This document shows positions 1-8,764 of a stretch of DNA of 44,884 nucleotides, one piece after another. Position numbers and translations under genes: made by a program. Below the pieces are notes generated by a model. The model made no database searches, was not told the origin of the DNA, and saw nothing but the letters and a program-made list of their open reading frames with translations. Every line of letters starts with the position of its first letter. Position 1 is the first letter of the stretch. This stretch comes from Opitutaceae bacterium (lineage in GTDB: Bacteria > Verrucomicrobiota > Verrucomicrobiia > Opitutales > Opitutaceae): NCBI GenBank assembly GCA_027485045.1, contig JAIXRU010000284.1, positions 1-44,884 of the forward strand, given 5' to 3'.

Positions 1-2782
1 AGAAAAACGAATCAAACAATGCTTCGTTGTTGAGAAATTGATCGTCTAAATCCAAACCATTGTAAGGCGCAGCACCACTTAATACCCGCTTGTACGTCGT
101 TGTTAAATCGGAAATCAAGGGATTCGCATACGAACCACCGACCGGATATAGGCTAAAGTTATTCTTGATAACATATGTGTTACTTGCTATATTAAAATAT
201 CCAAATGATGCATGCATAAACTGCCCGACGGAAACCATCGGCTGAATAGGCAATTCCTTTAAAACAAAGCTGCTTATACCGCCAGATCGTGCAGCATCTG
301 ACTGCCCCCAAACACTACGCGTCGTATCCATAACATCGCGTTGTAAATCATTGGATCCGCTAAACCCTGTCCCCGTAAGGTTATTCACGTCGAACAATGC
401 AGAGCTAAGGGAAATATCCGTCGGATTAAAGACCGCGCCAGCTCCGCCTTGTAGAGGCGCAGCAACGGTGCTTGTATTAGGTGTCCGTCCTTTAACACGA
501 ATAATCAGCGCGCCTATGCGTTGAATAGAGCCGCCGCCCGCAGCGGAATTGAGTTGATTGACTGTGATGCCCGGCGCAGTGAACAAGTTAACGGCGGTCG
601 AGCTAGCACCGCTGTCGTACACCTGAGACAAACTTAATACATTATTTGGCTGAAACATAGTCTGACTACAATAATCACTGGGATACGTTGTGCTTGGATT
701 ACTGTCAGGCCACCGGCTTAAGCCTCTAGCGCCGTAATTAAATACATTGGCACGAATCCTAGGCGCCAACTTAATTTGAATGTTATCATTTGCCGCCAAA
801 GTCACGCCCGCCGGAAGAGGGAAATCGATATATTGGCTATTGCCAGAGGCAAAAGTCGAATTTAATGCTTTAGTTCCACTTTGACCTGTAAACGTATATG
901 CGGCTGTTCGAATGTTTGTGGAGGAACTAAAATTTAACAAATTTAAGTTATTAACAGCGGTCGGCACACCGCCACCAAGGCCAAATATCTTCACCTCACC
1001 GGGCTTAAAGGTCGAGTCCACTGGGTCAGTGTATAACATAGTTACATAGTTGCCACTGCCAACCGGTGGTGGCACCGTGCCCCCTTTATACAGAAGATTA
1101 TCGTCGTAAAGCGTGGTTGATGCCCCACCTGCTGCAGGCGTTCTAGTTATTGTGCATTTATCCATGCCAAATGCATTGGACTGAACCATATATTGAACGG
1201 TGCCACCATTTAATTGAACATTATAGGGATTATGTAACACCATACTCGGAAAATAATGCAGCCGTATCTGGTAACCTGAGCCAACTGGGGCTGTCGATAT
1301 TCCAACCTCAAGTTTGTAAGCCAAAAGCCTAGGGGCTATGGAATCTATTGCATGAGTTGTGCCACCACCTGATATAACATAAATTCGGGGATCAACAGAC
1401 AAAGTAGCCGATGCCGGATCACCTATACCAGATGGTGCCGTTCCAACAGGCGATGGCGAGCCTCTAAACGAAGGCATTTTCGATTTATATAAATTATAGT
1501 GAAACCAAAGTGACTGCCAACGTAACCCATCCATTTTAAGGCTCAACCCACCGGGGCCATCCACATCATCCATGCCAGGAATTACCCATAGTTTATTACC
1601 AGCACCATCATTTGATACCGTATAGCGATTCATTAAAGTGCTAAACTGTGCTTGATTTTCAAGTGCTGCCGTCAGGTCCTTTTTCAAGCCACCATTTCGA
1701 ACATCCGCAATGACACCCGAACTGTAAGTTGTGATGTCAGGATGACTTAAGGGCATACCTTTAATATCTGTTAGGAAGTTATCGGATACCACCAATCCTG
1801 CAGCGGATGTCTGAATTATTCTCTTCAACTTATCAGCATCACCTACGGGAAAAACCGTGCGAAAAGTCGGATCTAATGATTGCTCAGCAGCCATCGTAGC
1901 AGGCGAAAGAAAGTGCAACTGGTTCTTCGCTCTGTTATTAGCACTGGCAACTGGATCACCTGAAGCGTCATTAGGTACTAGGTTGATTTTAGCCTTAACC
2001 CCTTCGTCGGAAATCCAAAATCCATATCTTCCTACCGTCTGATCTGTAGCAAGACCAGTAGGATTGGCTTTTATATCAACAAGAGGCGCGGCTATTATAT
2101 AACCGGAATTAGTTGAACTATTTGGATCTGTTAGTGGATCCCTACGGCCAATTTTCTTTGCCAATATCACCGCCGTAGGAAGTGTAGAATTAGAAGTTTC
2201 AGTCGATATGCCCGACTGTAAAGCTGCGGCACTCAAGTCAGCACCAGTTAAGTCGTCGCTAACGGTAAGCACTGTAGAAATTGGAGTTAAAGCAAAAGCG
2301 GCTGGCTTAGAAACAAGCCAATTTGCAGTTGTGTTCTTTTCCGTAGCATTGGGATTGAGTGAACCGAGGCTCGTCACTCGCTGAGGATTGGCGCCGGTGT
2401 CCAAGCTTTCACTGCCTGTTTTCCACACTGCGGTCCAATATGGCTGCTTAACATCGTCGATTGCTGGCGTAGTCGAAGCGCTATCGAGAATCTCTGCCCT
2501 CGCCGTCACGCGTTGGTCGGGGCCGGCGGCTTGCTGGAGTTGGCCCAAGGCTATGTTCAGGGCCATGAGGGCGTTTTGGCGGGCTTGGGCGAGTTGCTGG
2601 CTGTTGGCCGCCACTTGCGTCTCCACCCGCGTAAAACTCGCCAGACCGACCAGGATCAACACTAGGAACGAGACCAGCACGATGGTCACCAGCAGGGCGA
2701 AACCGCGGTTCGCCCGAGGTTGGGACACGTTAACCAAGGGGTTCTCAAAACTCACTCGGGGGCGGGGGCGAAAGCAGTTCAT
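1..2782 (-). CDS. Verru_Chthon cassette protein A-like (pilin-like N-terminal TM, large secreted/passenger region); 3' end beyond window edge
   Basis: Absent from the ORF track because it runs off the window. Reading the minus strand from ATG at 2782 gives MNCFRPRPRVSFENPLVNVSQPRANRGFALLVTIVLVSFLVLILVGLASFTRVETQVAANSQQLAQARQNALMALNIALGQLQQAAGPDQRVTA..., with no stop in the lines checked between 1 and ~1620 and none seen in the rest. The 'ALGQLQ..GPDQRVTA' N-terminus is typical of this family. Confidence 0.8.
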   Translation of the reverse strand, partial: MNCFRPRPRVSFENPLVNVSQPRANRGFALLVTIVLVSFLVLILVGLASFTRVETQVAANSQQLAQARQNALMALNIALGQLQQAAGPDQRVTARAEILDSASTTPAIDDVKQPYWTAVWKTGSESLDTGANPQRVTSLGSLNPNATEKNTTANWLVSKPAAFALTPISTVLTVSDDLTGADLSAAALQSGISTETSNSTLPTAVILAKKIGRRDPLTDPNSSTNSGYIIAAPLVDIKANPTGLATDQTVGRYGFWISDEGVKAKINLVPNDASGDPVASANNRAKNQLHFLSPATMAAEQSLDPTFRTVFPVGDADKLKRIIQTSAAGLVVSDNFLTDIKGMPLSHPDITTYSSGVIADVRNGGLKKDLTAALENQAQFSTLMNRYTVSNDGAGNKLWVIPGMDDVDGPGGLSLKMDGLRWQSLWFHYNLYKSKMPSFRGSPSPVGTAPSGIGDPASATLSVDPRIYVISGGGTTHAIDSIAPRLLAYKLEVGISTAPVGSGYQIRLHYFPSMVLHNPYNVQLNGGTVQYMVQSNAFGMDKCTITRTPAAGGASTTLYDDNLLYKGGTVPPPVGSGNYVTMLYTDPVDSTFKPGEVKIFGLGGGVPTAVNNLNLLNFSSSTNIRTAAYTFTGQSGTKALNSTFASGNSQYIDFPLPAGVTLAANDNIQIKLAPRIRANVFNYGARGLSRWPDSNPSTTYPSDYCSQTMFQPNNVLSLSQVYDSGASSTAVNLFTAPGITVNQLNSAAGGGSIQRIGALIIRVKGRTPNTSTVAAPLQGGAGAVFNPTDISLSSALFDVNNLTGTGFSGSNDLQRDVMDTTRSVWGQSDAARSGGISSFVLKELPIQPMVSVGQFMHASFGYFNIASNTYVIKNNFSLYPVGGSYANPLISDLTTTYKRVLSGAAPYNGLDLDDQFLNNEALFDSFF

Positions 2783-2784
2783 GG

Positions 2785-5319
2785 TCAGGGGGTAGAAACG
2801 CAGGCTGGAAACAAAAACTCGGTCGAAAGCGGCAGGTGGTCGGATGCGCCACCGGCCAGGAGCTGGCGGGGCACGGCGTCCAAAACGTAGTCGCCCGTGG
2901 CTTCTTCCCAGCGGCGCAGGGGGCGAGGGTCGAGGGCGAGGGTGACAGTGCGGGTCTCGCCGGGGGCGAGCGTTACGCGGGCAAAGGCGCAGAGTTGCAG
3001 GCGGGGGCGGCCGGGGCGGGCGTCGCGCACGTAGAGTTGCACCACTTCGTCGCCGGGGCGGCTGCCGGTGTTGGCCAAGGTAACGCGAGCGGTGGCGGTG
3101 GCGGCATCCACGGTGAGGGCACGGTAGGCAAACGTGGTGTAACTGAGGCCGTGGCCGAAGGCGTAGAGGGGCGAACCGGCAAAGTAGCGGTAGGTGCGGC
3201 CGTCCATGCCGTAGTCGGCGAAGGGCGGGAGGTCGGCTTCGCTGCGGTAAAAGGTGACGGGCAGGCGGCCGGCCGGATTGGTCTCGCCGAGGAGGGCTTC
3301 GGCGATGGCTTCCCCGCCGCGTTGGCCGTAATACCAGGCGAGGAGAACGGCGTTGGCCTGCGCGGGCTCGAAGCTGAGCGCGCTGCCGGTGGTGAGCACG
3401 AGGGTGACGGGTTTGCCCAGCGCGGAGACGGCGGCGAGCAGGGCGCGCTGGGTGGCGGGCAGGGCGAGGGTGGTGCGGTCGCCGGAGACGAAGCCTTCGC
3501 AGGAGAAGGGGTTTTCTTCGCCTTCGAGGTCGGGCGTGATGCCGAGGGCGAGCACAACGTGATCGGCGGCGCGGGCGGCGGCCAGGGCGCGTTCAAAATC
3601 GGTGAGCGGGTGCGGCACGCGCCAGCCGAGGCGGGCCTTGGCGGTGAACTGGGTCTGGGTGATTTCCAGGCGCAGCGCGACGGGCACCCCGGCGGTGAAG
3701 CTCTGAGTCAGGGTGCGGATGCGGTAGGGGCCGTCGGTCCATTCATCGAGCACGAGGCGGTCGTCGAACCAGAGGCGGGCGCCGCCGACGAGGGTGAGGT
3801 CGAGTTCGTAGTCGCCGGTGACGGGGGGCACGAGAACGGCGGTCCAGCGGGCGGAGGTATCGCGCACGGCGATGGCGGGCTGGGGGTGGTAATAATCCCA
3901 ATCGAGGTCGAGCTGGGCGTCCACGCGGGTGTGGGTGGCGGGGCCGGCGAGGTCGCGGTTGGGCCAGAACTGGCCGCGCACGCCGGGGGTGGCGCGGGTG
4001 GCGTCGGTGAAGAGCTGGCCGGCCTCAAAGGAGAACTGGTTGTCGGGGAAGCCGGGGGCGAGGGCGCAACCGGGTTCGTAGGCGACGGTGACGCCGCGGG
4101 CGGCGAGTTTCTGGCGCAGGCCGGCGAGCAGGGTGACGGGGCGGGCGGGGGTGCCGGCGTAATTGCCCAGCAGGGCGGATTTGTCGTCGGCAACGGGGCC
4201 GATGACGGCCACGGAGCGCAGGCGGGATGGGTCGAGCGGAAGGGTGCCGTCGTTTTTTAACAATACGAGGGACTGGCGCGCGGCTTCGAGGGCGAGGGCG
4301 TCGTTTTCGGGGGTATCGTTGGCGGCCTCGGGGATGGCGGCGTAGGGGCTGCGGGGCTCGGCGTCGAACTGGCCGAGGCGGAAGCGCAGGGCGAGCAGGC
4401 GGCGCAGGGCGCGGTCGAGATCGGCCTCGGTGCAGAGGCCGCGGGCGAGGGCTTCGGGCAGGGCGGCGTAGGTGGCGCCGGAGCAGAGGTCGTTGCCCGC
4501 CTTCAGGGAGACGGCGGCGGATTCGGCGGCGTCGCGGGTGAATTTGTGATGGGCGTGGACATCGTGCACGCAATCCACGTCGCCGACGACGGCGCCGGAG
4601 AAGCCCCAGCGGGTGCGAAGGATGTCGGTGAGGAGGCGGGCGTTGGCCGGGCCGGGCACGCCGTCGATGGCGTTGTAAACCGACATGAGGGACTGGGCGC
4701 CGCCCTCCATGATGCCGGCCTCGAAGGCGGGCAGGTAGGTTTCCCAGAGGTCGCGGGGCGTGGGGCGGGCGTCGAAGACGTGGCGGTCGGCCTCGGGGCC
4801 GCTGTGCACCGCGTAGTGTTTCACGGTGGCGACGGTTTTGAGGTAGTGGGGGTGGTCGCCCTGGAGGCCGCGGCAGAAGGCGACGCCGAAGCGGGCGGTG
4901 AGGAAGGGGCACTCGCCGTAGGTTTCCTGGCCGCGGCCCCAGCGCGGGTCGCGGAAGATGTTAATGTTGGGCGACCAGAGGGTGAGGCCTTCGTAGATCT
5001 GGGTGGCACCGCCGGAGGCGCGCACGGTGGCGCGGTATTTGGCGCGGGTCTCGGTGGAAATGACCTCGGCGATGCGGCCGTGGAGGGCGGGGTTCCAGGT
5101 GGCGGCGAGGGCGATGGCCTGGGGGAAGACGGTGGCAATGCCGGTGCGGGCGACGCCGTGGAGGGCCTCGTTCCACCACTGGTAGGCGGGGATGCCGAGG
5201 CGGGGCACGCCCTGGGTGTCCATGCCGAGCTGGTCCACTTTTTCGGCCAGCGTGAGGCGCGCGATCAAGTCGTCCACGCGAGTGGCCAAGGGAAGGTCGG
5301 GATTGCGGAAGGCGGACAT
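2785..5319 (-). CDS. Glycoside hydrolase family 3 beta-glucosidase/beta-xylosidase with PA14 insert and fibronectin III-like C-terminus
   Basis: 844 aa ORF: GH3 motifs (KHYAVHSGPEADRH, GAVVGDVDCV, SLVLLKNDGTLPL), PA14-like 'GDYELDLTLVGGARLWFDDRLVLDEW', FnIII-like tail. Confidence 0.93.
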   Translation of the reverse strand: MSAFRNPDLPLATRVDDLIARLTLAEKVDQLGMDTQGVPRLGIPAYQWWNEALHGVARTGIATVFPQAIALAATWNPALHGRIAEVISTETRAKYRATVRASGGATQIYEGLTLWSPNINIFRDPRWGRGQETYGECPFLTARFGVAFCRGLQGDHPHYLKTVATVKHYAVHSGPEADRHVFDARPTPRDLWETYLPAFEAGIMEGGAQSLMSVYNAIDGVPGPANARLLTDILRTRWGFSGAVVGDVDCVHDVHAHHKFTRDAAESAAVSLKAGNDLCSGATYAALPEALARGLCTEADLDRALRRLLALRFRLGQFDAEPRSPYAAIPEAANDTPENDALALEAARQSLVLLKNDGTLPLDPSRLRSVAVIGPVADDKSALLGNYAGTPARPVTLLAGLRQKLAARGVTVAYEPGCALAPGFPDNQFSFEAGQLFTDATRATPGVRGQFWPNRDLAGPATHTRVDAQLDLDWDYYHPQPAIAVRDTSARWTAVLVPPVTGDYELDLTLVGGARLWFDDRLVLDEWTDGPYRIRTLTQSFTAGVPVALRLEITQTQFTAKARLGWRVPHPLTDFERALAAARAADHVVLALGITPDLEGEENPFSCEGFVSGDRTTLALPATQRALLAAVSALGKPVTLVLTTGSALSFEPAQANAVLLAWYYGQRGGEAIAEALLGETNPAGRLPVTFYRSEADLPPFADYGMDGRTYRYFAGSPLYAFGHGLSYTTFAYRALTVDAATATARVTLANTGSRPGDEVVQLYVRDARPGRPRLQLCAFARVTLAPGETRTVTLALDPRPLRRWEEATGDYVLDAVPRQLLAGGASDHLPLSTEFLFPACVSTP

Positions 5320-5329
5320 GGCTCGGAAA

Positions 5330-5363
5330 GCTAATAAGCTGGTAAGCTAGTAGGGCTGGTAAG
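5330..5363 (-). repeat. Four degenerate 8-9 bp units of the same family upstream of the GH3 start codon
   Basis: Minus strand: cttaccagc cctactagc ttaccagc ttattagc, then tttccgagccATG (5319). Confidence 0.85.
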
Positions 5364-5374
5364 GGGGCGGCGGG

Positions 5375-7936
5375 TTAATCCAGCGCTAGGGGGGCGGCGG
5401 TGCCTCGGGTGAAGGAGACGCGGGTGCGGCCGTCGGGGCCGGAGGTGAAGCGGATCACGTCGGTGCCGGCGGGGGTCTTGATCGTGAGCTCGGTGCGGGC
5501 CTCGTTCCAGGTGGTTTCGGGCGCGGGCTCGCCGGCGCGATGCGGGTAGAGGAGGATCTTGAAATCGGGGGCGACGGAGCGGCTGGGAACAACAAGGCGT
5601 TTATCGAGGCCGAAGGAGCGCGAGCCGGAGAGCGATCCGTTTTTCGCCTCGGGGGCGAGGGTGTCCTTGCGCTCGAAGGTATCGAGGCGGAGGGAGGGGC
5701 GGGAGGTGTAGGCGCGGGCGAGGGCGGGGTCGTTTTGGTCGAGCACGCGGACGAGGAGCTGACGGTCGCCCTTGGCGGGGCGGGGCAAGCCGTCGGGGCC
5801 GCGTTTCACGGTGGCGTCGCAGAGCACGAGTTCGTTGCCCATGAAGGATGCGACATCGGTGTCGGGGCCGGTCTGCATGAGCCATTCGTAGAGACGCTCC
5901 TGAGTATCTTTCTGGATGTCGTCCACGATGAGAGCGTAGGGCTGGGCACCGCGGGCGAAGAGCACGGTGCGGAAGGCGCGTTCGACCGGGTTATGCGGGT
6001 AACGCACGGGCCAGCCGTCCTCGTCCCACATGCGCGGGCCGCCGGCGATTTCGGAGAAACCCTGCCAGTGGGTGACCACACTGGGGCGCGTATCGCGTTC
6101 GCCGGTCAGGCCGGCGTGCTCGGTTTGGAACTTGCGGGCCTCGGCGCGGTAGCTTTCCCAGCGCGCGTATTCGAAGCGATCGAAGGTGTCGGGATTTTCG
6201 GCGACGATCTGTTTGGGCCAGAACCAGGCGTAGGCATCCTTGGCGTCGCAGGCGGCGATGACGGCGTCGGGGGTTTCGACTACACCGAGCCAGCGGCCGG
6301 GGCCGGGCCAGTAACCCTGGCCGAGGCCGTCGATGAGCACGTTGTTGTGGTGGCGGGTCTCGACCGAGCGGAAGTTGTCCTTGGCCCAGGTGCGGCCGAG
6401 GGCGGCGAAGGTGAACATGCCGCGGTCGGCGTGTTCGTGGCTGGCCCCGACGGAATCGACGCGGCACTCAAACTGGAAGTAGGCGCTGTCGGTGGACCAG
6501 TCGTTGCGGGTGATGAGCGAGCCGCGCACCGGATCGACCAAAGTAACGGGCAGGCCGAGAGCGGCGGGCGCATCGTGGGTGGCGGCGTCGGCGGGTTTGA
6601 GTTTGCCGAAGGCGGGATCGGCCTCGGCCCAGAGCAGGGCCTCGATGATGTGGGTTTTTTCGCTGAGGAGCTTGTCGCCCATGCTCAAGGCGAGGCTGCG
6701 CCAGACGGAGGCGATCTTGGGATCGGCGGGGAAAAAGTGCCGCCACATCGAGAGCGAGCCGAGCGAAGGGCCGCCGTCGCCGCCGTCGCCGTGGCTGCTC
6801 CAAGCCCCGCGTGCCGGGGTATTGGCGTGCAGATACCAGTCCACCATGGCGCGGAAATGCGGGTGGGTGAGGAGGGGCTCGCCGCGACGGGAGGCGGCGA
6901 CGATGAAGGGGTTGGCCCAGACCAGGCCGAACTGGGTGTAGCCGACGGCCTCGGTGGAAACGCCGGAGGGCGAAATACCATAGGTGAGGTAATCGCGGGC
7001 GATCTCGACCCCGAGGCGGTAAACGCGCGGATCGTAGCCCTCCTCGCCTTCGATGGCGAGGGCGAGCAGGGGTTGCTGGAGGCCGACCGCGCACCAGTTC
7101 CAGTTGCGGAAGTGGTGGGGCAGACGCGCGCCCATCCAGAGCTTGCCGGCGGTGGCGCGGGCGATAACGCCGCGCACGGTGGCCTGCTGGGCCGGCGTCA
7201 TGAAGTTATAACCGAAATCGTAGCCGTAACCAAGGAGGTGGCCGCCCACGCCGTCGCGCAGGCCGAGATCGAGGGTGCCGGGGGTGCTCGGAGGTGCTTT
7301 GGCGCGCCAGGAGTCGTCGGCCAAAGGCACCGATTGCATCCGCTCGAGGCCGGGGGCGAGCAGGGCGGAGTAGGTGGCGAGGGCGGAGGCGGCCTTGGCG
7401 CCCTTGGCGGCGTCCTCGGTGATGAGGGCGTCGAAAGACTCCAAGACGATGGCGTAGAGCCAGGGCTGGTAGTGGCCGACGGCGGGCGGCAGGCCCTTGT
7501 GCTCGGCGAGGAGTGCGTTGACGGCGGCAGTGTCGCCAGCGGCGAGCGCGGCGTAGAGGGCGGAGCCCCAGTTCTTGGGGTTGCGCAGGGCGTCCTCGGT
7601 GCGGGCGCGGAGATTTACCAGCAGGGCGCGGCCAATATTGGTTTCCTTGATACGGCGGCGCAGCTCGGGCAGCTCGTCCGGGCTGGTCAGCAAGCGCGGA
7701 TGTACTCCGGGGGCGGGCGTGGTGCCGAGGCGGGCGGACAGCAGGCCGTCGAGGCGCGGGACGAGGTTGCCCGTAAGCGCCCCGGCCGGGCTGGGGGGGA
7801 AGGGATAGGCGCCGTTCAATATGGCGTCGGCGGACAGTTCCTCGCTGAGCGCAGCCCGCGCTACAGCAGGCGCGAGAAAACCGAGCGTGGCGAAAAACGC
7901 GCTACGCAGAAAAAAAGCAAGCAAGGGGGCGGGCAT
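5375..7936 (-). CDS. Heparinase II/III-like / DUF4962-type secreted polysaccharide lyase-like protein
   Basis: ORF 5375..8164; the ATG at 7936 (MPAPLLAFFLRSAFFATLGFLAP...) gives a signal peptide and removes overlap with the next gene. Contains HEHADRGMFTFAALGRTWAKD, typical of heparinase II/III C-terminal domains. Confidence 0.8.
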   Translation of the reverse strand: MPAPLLAFFLRSAFFATLGFLAPAVARAALSEELSADAILNGAYPFPPSPAGALTGNLVPRLDGLLSARLGTTPAPGVHPRLLTSPDELPELRRRIKETNIGRALLVNLRARTEDALRNPKNWGSALYAALAAGDTAAVNALLAEHKGLPPAVGHYQPWLYAIVLESFDALITEDAAKGAKAASALATYSALLAPGLERMQSVPLADDSWRAKAPPSTPGTLDLGLRDGVGGHLLGYGYDFGYNFMTPAQQATVRGVIARATAGKLWMGARLPHHFRNWNWCAVGLQQPLLALAIEGEEGYDPRVYRLGVEIARDYLTYGISPSGVSTEAVGYTQFGLVWANPFIVAASRRGEPLLTHPHFRAMVDWYLHANTPARGAWSSHGDGGDGGPSLGSLSMWRHFFPADPKIASVWRSLALSMGDKLLSEKTHIIEALLWAEADPAFGKLKPADAATHDAPAALGLPVTLVDPVRGSLITRNDWSTDSAYFQFECRVDSVGASHEHADRGMFTFAALGRTWAKDNFRSVETRHHNNVLIDGLGQGYWPGPGRWLGVVETPDAVIAACDAKDAYAWFWPKQIVAENPDTFDRFEYARWESYRAEARKFQTEHAGLTGERDTRPSVVTHWQGFSEIAGGPRMWDEDGWPVRYPHNPVERAFRTVLFARGAQPYALIVDDIQKDTQERLYEWLMQTGPDTDVASFMGNELVLCDATVKRGPDGLPRPAKGDRQLLVRVLDQNDPALARAYTSRPSLRLDTFERKDTLAPEAKNGSLSGSRSFGLDKRLVVPSRSVAPDFKILLYPHRAGEPAPETTWNEARTELTIKTPAGTDVIRFTSGPDGRTRVSFTRGTAAPLALD

Positions 7937-7971
7937 GTTCGGGGTAAAAGGCTGAGAATGCGCGTGAACGC

Positions 7972-8727
7972 TCAGGGCTGCCGGGCGATCAGGATGTGAT
8001 CGATGCGGCCGATAAAGGGACGGTCGGTGCCGCCGAAGCCGATCATTATAGGAGCCGTCGGGTTCATACCCTCCCAGGTGCCCTCCAATCCGGTATCGAC
8101 TCCGGTGCCGTTGACGAAGAGACGCGCCGAGTTGGCGTCGATAAAGATGCGAATGCGGTTCCACTTGCCTGGCACGATGGGCAAGGTGGCGCTGCCACTG
8201 CCGCTCGCCATGGGCTCGCCAGTATCCAGATTACGACGCCAGACAATGAGCGAGACCTGCTTTTTGGACAGGCGGTAGCGCAGTTCGCAGAAGCCGAAGA
8301 GGTAAAAAAACGTCTGGTGCTCAGCTCCGCCATCGAGTGGTTTGACATCAAACTCAACCATGTAACCCGGCTGCACGGTCGCACGACCAAGGAAGGTGGC
8401 GGAACCAGTCTGGTTGCCATCGAACTCGATGCCTTGACCGGGGATAACCTTCATGCCGGGCAACAGCGTCATGGTATTTCCCCCAACCACATCAGTGACC
8501 GTGGTGACGCCCGCCTTTTGCACAAACTTGGCCGAGCTCCAATAACTGATCGCCGTTTTAGGCCGGTTGGAGGGCTCGGGGAAGTCGCTATCGGAGGCAG
8601 GCACGGGCTTGGATACCAGCGGGGGGCGCGGGGCGGGAGGTTTGGGCGTCGCGCCAAAAAGCACTTGGGCCGAAAGGAAGCCGACGAGGGTGACTAAAAT
8701 AAACAGGGGCTGGGGGCGAGTTTTCAT
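7972..8727 (-). CDS. Secreted LamG/concanavalin-like domain protein
   Basis: 251 aa with signal peptide (MKTRPQPLFILVTLVGFLSAQVLFG) and a beta-sandwich pattern (VEFDVKPLDG..., WNRIRIFIDANSARLFVNG). Confidence 0.65.
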   Translation of the reverse strand: MKTRPQPLFILVTLVGFLSAQVLFGATPKPPAPRPPLVSKPVPASDSDFPEPSNRPKTAISYWSSAKFVQKAGVTTVTDVVGGNTMTLLPGMKVIPGQGIEFDGNQTGSATFLGRATVQPGYMVEFDVKPLDGGAEHQTFFYLFGFCELRYRLSKKQVSLIVWRRNLDTGEPMASGSGSATLPIVPGKWNRIRIFIDANSARLFVNGTGVDTGLEGTWEGMNPTAPIMIGFGGTDRPFIGRIDHILIARQP

Positions 8728-8764
8728 GGCGGGGGGGGGGAAGGTCGTCTGGAGTTACAAAAGT

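Noticed and set aside
2836-4260. 474-aa plus-strand ORF opposite GH3
   Set aside because: Same shadow-ORF pattern; the minus strand has clear GH3 motifs.
5540-7999. 819-aa plus-strand ORF opposite the heparinase-like gene
   Set aside because: Antisense shadow ORF: Gly/Ala/Glu/Val-rich low-complexity translation with no family motifs, produced by GC-skewed codon usage of the real minus-strand gene.
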